Below, piece after piece: positions 42,937 to 51,479 of a stretch of DNA of 64,000 nucleotides. How positions within the stretch are numbered: the first letter of the stretch is position 1; each line of letters opens with the position of its first letter. The position numbers were made by a program, and so were the translations under genes. The notes below the pieces were generated by a model that ran no database searches, was not told where the DNA came from, and saw only the letters and a program-made list of their open reading frames with translations. The DNA lies in NCBI GenBank assembly GCA_029210175.1, contig JARGPL010000032.1, positions 1-64,000 on the forward strand. Reading direction: 5' to 3'. This DNA is from Minwuia sp. Lineage in GTDB: Bacteria > Pseudomonadota > Alphaproteobacteria > Minwuiales > Minwuiaceae.

Positions 42937-44199
42937 TCAAGCGCTGGATCTGATGGCCTTTCCGGCTGCCAGGCGGCCCGACCGGATCGCGCCTTCGATG
43001 GTTGCGGGCAGGCCGCGAACCGTCCAGTCCCCTGCCAGCCAGGCGTTGGTGATGCCGCAATCGGGACCGGGCCGCAGAGGCTCGTTGGCCGGGGTCTCCG
43101 CAAATGTTGCCCGCCTTTCCTTCACCACCCGACAGGGCGGCTGCGCCATCTCCGGCTGCCCGAGGGCGACCGCGACGTCAGGCCAGATTTTCCGTGCGAG
43201 GGTTTCGGCTTCCCGGTCCGCGTGCCGGTCAGCGGCACTGACGGTCACCGAAACAATGTCTTCACGGACGAACAGCCACTGCGCCAGGGAACGGGTCATG
43301 CCGGTCAGGGGCGGCATGTGACGGGCCAGATCACCGACTGAATAATGCAGGTTGAGGATCATGCGCGCGCCGGTCGGCACCGGCTGGTCGGGTAGCAGAT
43401 CGGCAAGGTTCCAGCTTGGTACGGCAAGAATGACCTGCCCGCTGGACGGAAGCTCCAGTCTGTCCCGCGAAGTCTCGATGGCTGCAACTGCACCGTCGGT
43501 ATTGCGCTCCAGCCCGCGGACCCGTTCCCCGAACCGCAGCGAGACTCCGCGTTGTCGCAGGCAGTGCAGGGCCGGGTCGATCAGGCTGTCGGCGAGGCTG
43601 GTTCTCACCGTGACGGGACGCGACAGTCTCTCCCCCTTCGCGAATGTCAGCCTGCAGGTGTTGGCCAGCAGCCGTGCGGCCCCTTCCGACGGGTCCGTGT
43701 TCAGGGCGGCGATTGCCAGCGGTTCCCAGAACCGTTCCCAAAGCGGGCCCTTGTCGGAAATGCAGTCGCTGACCGTGACGTCAGGTCCGGCCATCAGCAA
43801 TCGCAGACCCGACAGCCAGTCCCTGATGCGTACGCCGGGTACACTGCGATCTCGCAAGAATATCCACCACGGCACGGGGCCTGCGTTGGGACGAACGGTC
43901 CACTGTTCGCCGCTGACGGCATCGACGAAGGGAAAGGCCGCTGGCGCACCGATGCCGACCCTGTCGCTTGCACCAATCTCGTCCAGATAGGCGAAGACAT
44001 CATGGTTTGCCGTCATCATCAGGTGGTTGCCGTTGTCGATGATGCGGTCGAGCAGGGGGTCATGGAAGCTGCGGCATCGTCCCCCGGCACCCGGGGCCGC
44101 TTCCAGTACAGTCACCTGGTGTCCGGCTTCGCTGAGACTGAGCGCTGCGGCCAGCCCCGCCAGCCCGGCACCAACGATGACGGTCTCGGTCGGTGGCAT
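42937..44199 (-). CDS. hpnE: Hydroxysqualene dehydroxylase HpnE
   Basis: 420 residues. The FAD fold is at the N-terminus: VIVGAGLAGLAAALSLSEAG and EAAPGAGGRCRSFHDPLLDR, then IIDNGNHLMMTANHDVF, typical of HpnE. The C-terminus has WLAGDWTVRGLPATIEGAIRSG. It reduces hydroxysqualene to squalene, the last step of the HpnCDE route used by many bacteria in place of squalene synthase. Its start codon overlaps the hpnD stop by one base (TGATG), so translation is coupled. It is convergent with the cyclase gene. Confidence 0.92.
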   Translation of the reverse strand: MPPTETVIVGAGLAGLAAALSLSEAGHQVTVLEAAPGAGGRCRSFHDPLLDRIIDNGNHLMMTANHDVFAYLDEIGASDRVGIGAPAAFPFVDAVSGEQWTVRPNAGPVPWWIFLRDRSVPGVRIRDWLSGLRLLMAGPDVTVSDCISDKGPLWERFWEPLAIAALNTDPSEGAARLLANTCRLTFAKGERLSRPVTVRTSLADSLIDPALHCLRQRGVSLRFGERVRGLERNTDGAVAAIETSRDRLELPSSGQVILAVPSWNLADLLPDQPVPTGARMILNLHYSVGDLARHMPPLTGMTRSLAQWLFVREDIVSVTVSAADRHADREAETLARKIWPDVAVALGQPEMAQPPCRVVKERRATFAETPANEPLRPGPDCGITNAWLAGDWTVRGLPATIEGAIRSGRLAAGKAIRSSA

Positions 44200-45047
44200 C
44201 AGATGGTGCGCGCGCGCAGCGCCAGGCCGGCCTTGGTCAGGGGAGAGAGCCGGAGCCGCAGTGTCGGGTCTGCAAACCCCCGGCGACGCAGGCGGTCCAG
44301 ATAGGTCCTGTAGATCAGCGCCATCAGCAAGGCAGGGCGCAGCTTTCGCCGATCATGCTGGGCTGCCTGAGTCCGGGCGTCGGCGAACCGGGTCTCGGCT
44401 TCGCGCAGCAGTTCATCGCAAACCTTGCTTACACCTGGCTGGCGTACTGTTTCCGCTGCAGTGGTCACTGTCACCCCGTGCCGTGCCAGATGATCGGCGG
44501 GCAGGTAAAGACGTCCCGCAGCCGCATCTTCACCGATGTCGCGCAGGATGTTGGTCAGTTGCAACGCATCGCCCAGTGCCAGGGCAAACTGTGTTGCCCG
44601 CGGCTCCCCAAAGACGGGAACGGTCAGCAGACCAACCGCGCCAGCGACCCGTCGGCAATAAAGGTGCAATCCGGCGTGATCCATCGGGCCTGCGGACCCG
44701 AAATCCAGATCCACATCCATGCGCATTCCGGCAATCAACTCGTGAAATTCGGCCTTGGGCAGGTCATATCCTTCCAGCGCGGGGGCAAGGGCAATGGCAG
44801 TCGGCCGCGTCGGGTTGCCTGCGTGAAGGGCTTCGATCTCCGCCTCCCAGGCGGCAAGACCGTCGCGCTTGGCATGCTCTTCCCCCGGCTCGTCGGCGAT
44901 ATCGTCAATCTCCCTGCAGAAGGCATAGATGGCGTACATGGCCCTTTGCTCAGCCGGGGGCAGGGCGTTCATGCCCCGTGCGAAGGATGTGCCGGACCGG
45001 TTGACCACATCGCGGACATGGCGTTCGGCAGCTTCAGTTGTTGTCAT
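44199..45047 (-). CDS. hpnD: Presqualene diphosphate synthase HpnD
   Basis: 282 residues. Both Asp-rich motifs of head-to-head prenyl synthases are intact: FCREIDDIADEPGEEHA and LTNILRDIGEDAAAGRLYLP. The N-terminal SGTSFARGMNALPPAEQRAM is typical for HpnD. It joins two farnesyl diphosphates to presqualene diphosphate. ATG 45047 follows a G-rich ribosome site (GGGGGG) and overlaps the hpnC stop by 4 nt. Squalene would feed hopanoid or sterol synthesis; no hopene cyclase is in the window. Confidence 0.93.
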   Translation of the reverse strand: MTTTEAAERHVRDVVNRSGTSFARGMNALPPAEQRAMYAIYAFCREIDDIADEPGEEHAKRDGLAAWEAEIEALHAGNPTRPTAIALAPALEGYDLPKAEFHELIAGMRMDVDLDFGSAGPMDHAGLHLYCRRVAGAVGLLTVPVFGEPRATQFALALGDALQLTNILRDIGEDAAAGRLYLPADHLARHGVTVTTAAETVRQPGVSKVCDELLREAETRFADARTQAAQHDRRKLRPALLMALIYRTYLDRLRRRGFADPTLRLRLSPLTKAGLALRARTI

Positions 45048-45931
45048 GACCGACGCCCCCCCAGTATCTGCAGCCCGAAACGGCTGACTGCGGTGACGGC
45101 AATCCACGCCGATCGTGGCCGGGACAGGGTAATGCGGTCGCGCAGAGGATCACCGGCACGCAAGGCCGCCACCAGCTGATGTGCCAGCGCCATGATCACT
45201 GCCGATTCCGCACCCAGCCGACGGCTCTGCAATCGGGTTGGAAATGATGCCGCCTGGCTCAGCAGCGTGTCACAGGTGTCGAGGCACCGGTCCAGAACCC
45301 GACGCAGGGCGGGTGAGGTCTCAGCGGCGTCGAGCGCGGTCTCGTCGATCCCGGATTCGTGCATCCAGGTGGTCGGAAGATAGACCCGGTTCATCTGGCG
45401 AAAGTCATCCTGACAATCCTGCAGGTGGTTGATGATCTGCAATGCGGCGCAGAGCGGGTCCGCCAGATTCAGTTTCGACGGATCTTCGCCATGCAATTCA
45501 AGCAGGTAACGGCCAACCGGTGCGGCAGAGCGGTCGCAATAGTCGATCAGGTCCGCCATCGCCGCATAGCGCGCCTGTCGCGCATCCTGGCGAAAGGCAT
45601 TCAGGAGCGCCCGGGCGTGCGCGCTGCTGACACCCGTCTGCTGCAGACTTTCCCGCAGGCGGATGGCTGAAGGCTGGCCCGACAGGTCACCGCCCGTCGT
45701 CAGGGCGGTTTCGCACGCATCGAGGCGTTCAATCTTCTCTGCCGGGGCCAGTTCGGGATCATCGGCGATATCATCCGCCGCACGGGCAAAGACATAGAAA
45801 GCAGCAACATGCGGTCGCAGTCTGCGGGGCAGCAGGAACGAGCCGACGGGAAAGTTCTCGTCCTCCGCCTGCTTGCCCGGCGCGATACCCGCCGGTGATG
45901 CGTGCATCTGTCCCTGCAGTTGAACCGCCAT
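45044..45931 (-). CDS. hpnC: Hydroxysqualene synthase HpnC
   Basis: About 295 residues. First Asp motif FARAADDIADDPELAP, second motif HLQDCQDDFRQMNRVYLP, and GSFLLPRRLRPHVAAFY near the start identify HpnC. It converts presqualene diphosphate to hydroxysqualene. It is the first gene of hpnC-hpnD-hpnE, all overlapping. The start is uncertain: ATG 45931 (MAVQLQGQM) has AGGGGAG somewhat far upstream, and an ATG at 45973 or an internal one at 45907 are alternatives. HpnC and HpnD are paralogues with different N-termini. Confidence 0.9.
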   Translation of the reverse strand: MAVQLQGQMHASPAGIAPGKQAEDENFPVGSFLLPRRLRPHVAAFYVFARAADDIADDPELAPAEKIERLDACETALTTGGDLSGQPSAIRLRESLQQTGVSSAHARALLNAFRQDARQARYAAMADLIDYCDRSAAPVGRYLLELHGEDPSKLNLADPLCAALQIINHLQDCQDDFRQMNRVYLPTTWMHESGIDETALDAAETSPALRRVLDRCLDTCDTLLSQAASFPTRLQSRRLGAESAVIMALAHQLVAALRAGDPLRDRITLSRPRSAWIAVTAVSRFGLQILGGRRS

Positions 45932-46114
45932 GCTGATGTGAACACTCCCCTGGGTGCCGGCGCCATTTGCCAATCATGAAACTGATTGCAGGTCCGCATG
46001 CCGGCAGCTTTACAGGATCGGCAACGGGTGGAGAAGGGGGCGCCATTTCCGCTCGGCGAGGGAGATGGTGCTCGATCCGCCCATAGCGTGTGTAGGTGGA
46101 CCAGTTCTGCGCGA

Positions 46115-46141
46115 TTGATCACGGCGGTCCACGGCTATAGT
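46115..46141 (+). promoter_or_regulatory. Candidate promoter of the TRAP transporter operon
   Basis: TTGATC (46115-46120) and TATAGT (46136-46141) lie 15 bp apart, or GATTGA with a 17-bp spacer, about 50 nt before the start codon of the substrate-binding protein. The TATAGT box is the only good match in this intergenic stretch. Confidence 0.4.
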
Positions 46142-46189
46142 CTCTGCAGCAACAACGACACCAAAGTGTCAAAACCAGGGAGGATATCT

Positions 46190-47239
46190 ATGCTTCACAA
46201 GACGCTGAAAGGCGTGGCGGCCGTAGCCGTTGCGCTGGGTATGGCCGGTGCCGCGCAGGCAGGCAGCCATTCCGATATGGTCGACGGCCCCGCCGTGACC
46301 TGGAACCATTCCATCTGGGGCAAGCCCCGGGCCTACACGGCTGGTCTCGAATACATCGTGGCCGAACTGGATCGCCGTACCGGCGGCAAGTTCCAGTACA
46401 AGCTGTCCTACGGTGGCCTCTCCAAGCCGCGCGAAAATCTGGATGGCATTCAGCTCGGCGCATTCGAAGCTGCAAACTTCTGCAACTTCTACAGCCCGGA
46501 AAAGACCCCTTCATCCATGATCTTCTCCCTGCCGTTCCTGCCGATTGGCGACTGGAATGTCCGGATCAAGGCGTCGGATGCCTATTACCAGCATCCGCAC
46601 ATCAAGAAGGAAATGGCTGTCTGGAACTCCATGATCTACATGGCCGGTCTCCTGCCGCAGTATGAGTTCCTGGGCCGTGGCACGCCGCCAAAGTCTCTGG
46701 ATGACTGGAAGGGCATGCGTGTCCGTGCCGGTGGTGGTGTTGCCAAGGCAATGGAACAGCTCGGCGCGACGCTGATGACCGTTCCGGCGACAGAAGTCTA
46801 CACGCTGCTGGAACGCGGCACGGTTGACGCGGTTTCGTTCCCTTTCACCTACGCGCATGCCGCCTACAAGGTGAACGAAGTGGCAGACTGGTTCACGGGT
46901 AACTTCCAGCCCGGCACCGCTGACTGCCCGACGGTGTTCAACATCGATGCGTGGAACGCGCTGCCGAAGCAGTACCAGGACCTGCTGATGGAACTGCGCT
47001 GGACCGCATACGACAAGATGCGTGAAGCCTTTGAAGCTGCTGACGCGAAGAACCTGCCGATTTTCCGTGCAGGCATGACGGAAATCCGCTTTACCCCGGA
47101 AGAGCTGGCCACGTTCCGCAAGGAAGTTGGTGAGCCGCTTTGGAAGGAAGCCTTCGTCGATGCCTACGGCGGCAAGATCCCGGCACAGGAACTGCTGGAC
47201 TTCTTGCTGGCCGAGGCCGCGAAAGCATCCGGTTCCTGA
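46190..47239 (+). CDS. TRAP transporter substrate-binding protein (DctP family)
   Basis: 349 residues. The signal peptide MLHKTLKGVAAVAVALGMAG ends near AAQA, so the protein is periplasmic. VTWNHSIWGKPRAYTAGLEY and the Arg-containing segment GMRVRAGGGVAKAMEQLGA match the carboxylate-binding region of DctP proteins; ATEVYTLLERGTVDAV follows. It delivers an organic acid to the DctQM permease. GGGAGGA (46178-46184) fixes the start. The substrate cannot be assigned. A 12-bp hairpin separates it from the permease genes. Confidence 0.92.
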   Translation: MLHKTLKGVAAVAVALGMAGAAQAGSHSDMVDGPAVTWNHSIWGKPRAYTAGLEYIVAELDRRTGGKFQYKLSYGGLSKPRENLDGIQLGAFEAANFCNFYSPEKTPSSMIFSLPFLPIGDWNVRIKASDAYYQHPHIKKEMAVWNSMIYMAGLLPQYEFLGRGTPPKSLDDWKGMRVRAGGGVAKAMEQLGATLMTVPATEVYTLLERGTVDAVSFPFTYAHAAYKVNEVADWFTGNFQPGTADCPTVFNIDAWNALPKQYQDLLMELRWTAYDKMREAFEAADAKNLPIFRAGMTEIRFTPEELATFRKEVGEPLWKEAFVDAYGGKIPAQELLDFLLAEAAKASGS

Positions 47240-47257
47240 GACCGGTGACATGATATG

Positions 47258-47290
47258 GGGCGGATTTCCTTCTGGGGATCCGCCCTCTTT
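47258..47290 (+). terminator. Intra-operon hairpin after the TRAP binding-protein gene
   Basis: GGGCGGATTTCC (47258-47269) pairs with GGGGATCCGCCC (47274-47285) with two G-U pairs and a TTCT loop, followed by TCTTTC. It lies 18 nt after the binding-protein stop. Such partial terminators or 3-prime stabilising structures give more binding protein than permease. Confidence 0.65.
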
Positions 47291-47350
47291 CATTTGAATA
47301 TTCGTTTGTTGATTACCTGATTTTCTTTCGTTTCCTGGGGAGGGGCGAGC

Positions 47351-47989
47351 ATGGATGCAACGCACGACGGATCCAATCTGGGTCGGCTTGATCACATGCT
47401 GGGGTCGGTGGAAACCGTCTTCAATCTGATCGCTGCCTTCTCGATCTTCTTCTTGATGTTGCTGGGGGTTTCCCAGATTGTTGGCCGCACGATGGGGTAC
47501 CCCATGTGGGGCTATATCGACTTCGTCGAGCAGTCGATTGCCATCTTCGCTTTCATGGGCATTGCCTATTGCCAGCGCGCAGGGGGGCATGTGCGCATGG
47601 ACCTCGTGCTGCGCTTGCTGAAGGGACGTTCCCTCTGGATAGCGGAGTCATTGGCCATCGTGCTGTCCATGCTCGTGGTCGCCATCCTGATCTATTACGG
47701 CTACACGCATTTCGAGCGGGCCTTCGTTCAGGGCGATTCCACGATTGATGCAAACTTTCCTGTCTGGCCATCCAAGTTGATCGTGCCAGTGGCCTTCAGC
47801 CTGCTCTGGCTGCGGCTGCTGCTGCAACTCATCGGGTATATCCGCATGGTCGTCGATCCGACCCGGGTCCCGATCGGTGTTCCGACCATTCCGACGATCA
47901 AGGATGTGGCGCGGCAGGACATTGACACCATCGGCAACGACGACGGACCGGACAACAAGACGACAGGCCAACGGGGAGCGGGCGCATGA
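47351..47989 (+). CDS. TRAP transporter small permease (DctQ family)
   Basis: 212 residues with four membrane helices (for example IAAFSIFFLMLLGVSQIVGR and AESLAIVLSMLVVAILIYYG) and the DctQ segment GYPMWGYIDFVEQSIAIFAFMG. It forms the membrane complex with the large permease, whose start overlaps its stop by 4 nt. The extended hydrophilic C-terminal tail of about 45 residues (from DPTRVPIGVP) is longer than usual. GGGGAGGGG precedes ATG 47351. Confidence 0.9.
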   Translation: MDATHDGSNLGRLDHMLGSVETVFNLIAAFSIFFLMLLGVSQIVGRTMGYPMWGYIDFVEQSIAIFAFMGIAYCQRAGGHVRMDLVLRLLKGRSLWIAESLAIVLSMLVVAILIYYGYTHFERAFVQGDSTIDANFPVWPSKLIVPVAFSLLWLRLLLQLIGYIRMVVDPTRVPIGVPTIPTIKDVARQDIDTIGNDDGPDNKTTGQRGAGA

Positions 47990-49356
47990 ACATCACCGAT
48001 CCGCTGACGATCGGCATCATCGGCATGGTGGTGCTGCTGTGCCTGATCGCGCTCGGCATGCGCGTCGTTTTCGCCTGTGCCATCGTCGGCATGGTGGGCA
48101 TCATCTCGGTGCTCTATGCCAAGCCGAACTTTGACCTGGTGAAGGCGTTCACTGCCGGCGCTGGCCTTGCCGGCCTGACACCCCATTCGAAATCGGTGGC
48201 CTATACGCTCAGTGTGCTGCCGATGTTCATTCTCATCGGCTATCTGGCGTTCCATGCCGGAATCACCAAGGCCGTGTTCGAAGCGGCGCGGCGTTGGATT
48301 GGCTGGGTTCCCGGCGGTCTTGCCGTTGCCAGTGTCTTCGCCACGGCAGGTTTTGCCGCCGTGTCGGGTGCATCCACCTCGACCGCTGCGGTGTTCGCCC
48401 GGATCGCGATTCCCGAAATGCTGGCGGCCGGGTATGACCGGCGACTGGCTGCGGGTGTCGTCGCCGCTGGCGGCACGCTTGCATCCCTGATTCCGCCAAG
48501 CGCCATCCTGGTGATCTACGCGATCATCGTGGAGCAATCCGTCGGTGCGCTGCTGCTTGCCGGTTTCCTGCCCGGTATCTTCTCGGCCATCGTCTATGCA
48601 CTGCTGATCGTGTTCCGGGCCTGGCGGAAGCCGGAACTCGGGCGTCCGATCACGGGCTACACCTGGAAGCAGCGGTTCCAGAGCATCCCTGGCACCATGC
48701 CCATCCTGATGGTCATTGCGATCATCATTGGCGGCATCTATCTGGGTCTGGCGACGCCGACCGAAGCGGGTGCGCTTGGCGCATTTGTCGTGCTGGTCAT
48801 GGCAACCGTGCGTGGCATGAAGTGGGAACAACTGCGCGAAGCCCTGCTGGAAACGGCCAAGCTGACGGTGATGATCTTCTCCATCATCTGGGGTGTGCTG
48901 ATCTTCGTCAGGTTCCTGGGTTTCGCCCGGCTGCCGGAAAATTTCGCCAACTGGATCGTCGATCTGCCGCTGGATCCCTGGACAATCATGATCATGATCC
49001 TGCTCGCCTATGCGGTGCTTGGCATGTTCATGGATGCCATCGGGATGCTGCTGCTGACCTTGCCTGTGGTCTATCCGGCTGTCGTGGCGCTGGGCCCGGG
49101 GTTGGGTTTCGATCCCGGCTCGAACGACGTGGCGATCTGGTTTGGCATCATCGTGGTGAAGATGGTGGAGATATGTCTGGTCACACCACCCATCGGGTTG
49201 AACTGTTACGTGGTCAACGGCGTCAGACCGGATATTCCCCTGTCTGATGTGTTCCGCGGAATTGGTCCGTTCTTCATTGCTGATGTGCTGACTGTTGCCG
49301 GTCTGGTTGCCTTCCCGGGGATCATCACCTGGCTGCCCAACCAGATGCTGAACTGA
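47986..49356 (+). CDS. TRAP transporter large permease (DctM family)
   Basis: 456 residues with 12 or so membrane helices. FATAGFAAVSGASTSTAAVF and AAGGTLASLIPPSAILVIYA are the conserved DctM segments; the C-terminal repeat has GMLLLTLPVVYPAVVALG and VTPPIGLNCYVVNGV. It uses a sodium gradient to import the ligand brought by the binding protein. The stop is followed within 10 nt by a perfect hairpin (49363-49389), after which tlyA begins on the same strand. Confidence 0.93.
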   Translation: MNITDPLTIGIIGMVVLLCLIALGMRVVFACAIVGMVGIISVLYAKPNFDLVKAFTAGAGLAGLTPHSKSVAYTLSVLPMFILIGYLAFHAGITKAVFEAARRWIGWVPGGLAVASVFATAGFAAVSGASTSTAAVFARIAIPEMLAAGYDRRLAAGVVAAGGTLASLIPPSAILVIYAIIVEQSVGALLLAGFLPGIFSAIVYALLIVFRAWRKPELGRPITGYTWKQRFQSIPGTMPILMVIAIIIGGIYLGLATPTEAGALGAFVVLVMATVRGMKWEQLREALLETAKLTVMIFSIIWGVLIFVRFLGFARLPENFANWIVDLPLDPWTIMIMILLAYAVLGMFMDAIGMLLLTLPVVYPAVVALGPGLGFDPGSNDVAIWFGIIVVKMVEICLVTPPIGLNCYVVNGVRPDIPLSDVFRGIGPFFIADVLTVAGLVAFPGIITWLPNQMLN

Positions 49357-49362
49357 TCCACA

Positions 49363-49389
49363 ATGGATGGTCCGTCATGGACCATCCGT
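49363..49389 (+). terminator. Perfect hairpin between the TRAP operon and tlyA
   Basis: GGATGGTCC (49365-49373) and GGACCATCC (49379-49387) pair perfectly around GTCAT; two more weaker pairs extend it. There is no T run downstream, so it may be a Rho-independent terminator of weak type, an RNA-processing site, or a protein site. It ends 17 nt before the tlyA start codon and covers an alternative upstream frame. Confidence 0.5.
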
Positions 49390-49405
49390 ACAGAAAGCTG
49401 ACAGC

Positions 49406-50161
49406 ATGATGGAGCAACGGGCGGATCAGGCGCTCGTCGCACGCGGCATTGCGCAGAGCCGCGCCCGCGCGCGTGCCCTGATCGATGGCGGCAAGGTCAC
49501 GGTTGACGGGGTGGTGGTTGCGCGTGCGGCGGAACTGGTTCGCGAAGATCAGGTCCTGGCGCTGACCGAGCCGGATTTCCCCTATGTCAGCCGTGGCGCG
49601 CTGAAGCTGGTGGCGGCGCTGGATCACTTCCGGATCGACCCGACGGGTTGCCGCTGTCTCGATCTGGGGGCATCGACCGGCGGGTTCACCGATGTGCTGC
49701 TGCGTCGCGGTGCGGCGCATGTCACGGCGGTCGATGTCGGGCACGACCAATTGCATGACAGCCTGCGGGGCCGCGATGACGTGGCGGTCCTGGAGGGACA
49801 GAATGCCCGGGAACTGACCGCTGAAGACGTGCCGCAGCCCGTTGACCTGATTGTCTGTGATGTGAGTTTCATCAGCCTGACGCTTGTCCTGCCGCCTGCA
49901 CTGTCGCGCGCAATGCCTGGGACCAGACTTGTGGCGCTCGTCAAGCCGCAGTTCGAGGCCGGGCGCAAGGCTTTGGGCAAGAGCGGTGTTGTGCGCAGCC
50001 CCGAAATTCGTGCAGAAGTCCTGACCAGACTGACAGCCTGGCTGGCCGAACAGCCTGGCTGGCAGGTTCTGGGCAGTATCGAAAGCCCGATCACCGGGCC
50101 CAAGGGCAATGTCGAATATCTGCTGGTTGGTGAACTGGCTGCCGGGAATGTGAACACATGA
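49406..50161 (+). CDS. tlyA: TlyA-family rRNA 2'-O-methyltransferase
   Basis: 251 residues. The N-terminal S4 RNA-binding domain is MMEQRADQALVARGIAQSR with ARALIDGGKVTVDG. The FtsJ-type methyltransferase domain has CRCLDLGASTGGFTDVLLRR (SAM site), VDVGHDQLHDSL, LIVCDVSFISL and VALVKPQFEAGR. TlyA methylates 2'-OH groups of 16S and 23S rRNA cytidines and affects capreomycin sensitivity; some relatives are labelled haemolysins. Two adjacent ATGs (49406, 49409) could serve as start. It overlaps the next RNA methyltransferase gene by 4 nt. Confidence 0.9.
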   Translation: MMEQRADQALVARGIAQSRARARALIDGGKVTVDGVVVARAAELVREDQVLALTEPDFPYVSRGALKLVAALDHFRIDPTGCRCLDLGASTGGFTDVLLRRGAAHVTAVDVGHDQLHDSLRGRDDVAVLEGQNARELTAEDVPQPVDLIVCDVSFISLTLVLPPALSRAMPGTRLVALVKPQFEAGRKALGKSGVVRSPEIRAEVLTRLTAWLAEQPGWQVLGSIESPITGPKGNVEYLLVGELAAGNVNT

Positions 50162-51423
50162 CACGCGTGACGATTGATGCACTGGGCAGCGGCGGCGACG
50201 GGATCGCCATGCTGGATGGACAGCAGGTATTCGTTCCCTGCACCGCGCCTGGTGATGAGGTCGAGGTCAGCCTGCAGACCGCTCGGAAGGGCGGTGGTGC
50301 CGCAAAGGCGAAGGCCACGACGCAGCTTGTCGCCGGACCGGACCGTGTTGCACCCGACTGCCAGCATTTCGGCACCTGTGGTGGCTGCGCGGTGCAACAT
50401 CTGTCGGCAGATTTCATGGCCGACTGGAAGCGCGAGCAGGTTCAGGCGGCCCTGGGGCGGCGGGGTGTCGACGGCGTTACCGTGGCTGAAACATTCCGTG
50501 GCGGCCCCGGCAGGCGACGGCGTGCGGGGTTGACGGCGCAGGCCGACAATCGCGGTGCCGTGCGGTTGGGGTTTCATGCCCGCGGCAGTCGGGAACTGAT
50601 TGATCTGCGTGCCTGTCCGGTCCTCGAACCGGATCTGGCGCGGCTGATCGCCCCTTTGCGAAAGGTGCTGGCGGGGAAGCTGGCACCAAAGGAATCGGCG
50701 CGGATCGCGATGAACCTGACCGATACCGGTGTGGACATTCAGGTAGAGGGCGCGTTCGCCCCCGGCCCTGACATCCTGATGGATCTGGCGGCCTTCGCGG
50801 ATGCGTTCGACCTCGCCCGACTGACCTTCACCGGCGGCAGCATGGGTGAGGTGCCGATCGCCACCCGCCGGGCGCCGACCCTGGAATGGCCGGGGCTGCA
50901 TGTCGTTGCACCCCCGGCCACGTTCCTGCAGGCGGATCGGCAGGTGGAGGCAGAGATGCAGCGCCTGATCGCGATTGCATCAATTGATGCGAGGCGGATC
51001 CTGGACCTGTTCTCGGGCATCGGCACCCTGACCGCTGCCGTGCCGCAGAAGGCAGAGGTGCTGGCGCTGGACAGCGCGCCGGATGCCATTGCCGCGCTGC
51101 GTGCCGGGGCGGACAAGGCGCGCCGTACCTGGCTGAAGACCGCCGTGTGGAACCTGATGCGTGACCCGCTGATCGAATCCGAGCTGAAGGGCCACGACCT
51201 CGTCATCCTGGACCCCCCGGCGGCAGGCGCACGGGCACAGGTGGAGACCCTGGCGCGGTCCGATGTGCCGCGCATCGTCTATGTGTCCTGTGCCCCCGGT
51301 ACATTTGCGCGCGACGCCAGGATGCTGATTGATGGTGGTTATCATCTCGCATCGATTACCCCGCTCGATCAGTTCTACTGGTCACCGGAGATCGAGTTGC
51401 TTGCCGTGTTTGATCGCCGGTAA
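50158..51423 (+). CDS. RNA (uracil-5-)-methyltransferase, TrmA/RlmC/RlmD family
   Basis: 421 residues. A TRAM-like N-terminus (IDALGSGGDGIAMLDGQQVF) precedes Fe-S cysteines in APDCQHFGTCGGCAVQHL with a later Cys in LIDLRACPVLEPDL. The methyltransferase domain has RILDLFSGIGTLTAAVPQ, LVILDPPAAGARAQVE and IVYVSCAPGTFARDARML with the catalytic Cys; the usual SCNP is SCAP here. It makes m5U in 23S rRNA or tRNA. It is coupled to tlyA by a 4-nt overlap, so the pair is an RNA-modification operon. Confidence 0.9.
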   Translation: MTRVTIDALGSGGDGIAMLDGQQVFVPCTAPGDEVEVSLQTARKGGGAAKAKATTQLVAGPDRVAPDCQHFGTCGGCAVQHLSADFMADWKREQVQAALGRRGVDGVTVAETFRGGPGRRRRAGLTAQADNRGAVRLGFHARGSRELIDLRACPVLEPDLARLIAPLRKVLAGKLAPKESARIAMNLTDTGVDIQVEGAFAPGPDILMDLAAFADAFDLARLTFTGGSMGEVPIATRRAPTLEWPGLHVVAPPATFLQADRQVEAEMQRLIAIASIDARRILDLFSGIGTLTAAVPQKAEVLALDSAPDAIAALRAGADKARRTWLKTAVWNLMRDPLIESELKGHDLVILDPPAAGARAQVETLARSDVPRIVYVSCAPGTFARDARMLIDGGYHLASITPLDQFYWSPEIELLAVFDRR

Positions 51424-51479
51424 GCTTGCGGTCGCTTCGACGCGCCGTCGAAGGAATTTCCAGAGCCGGGGCCGCACCG

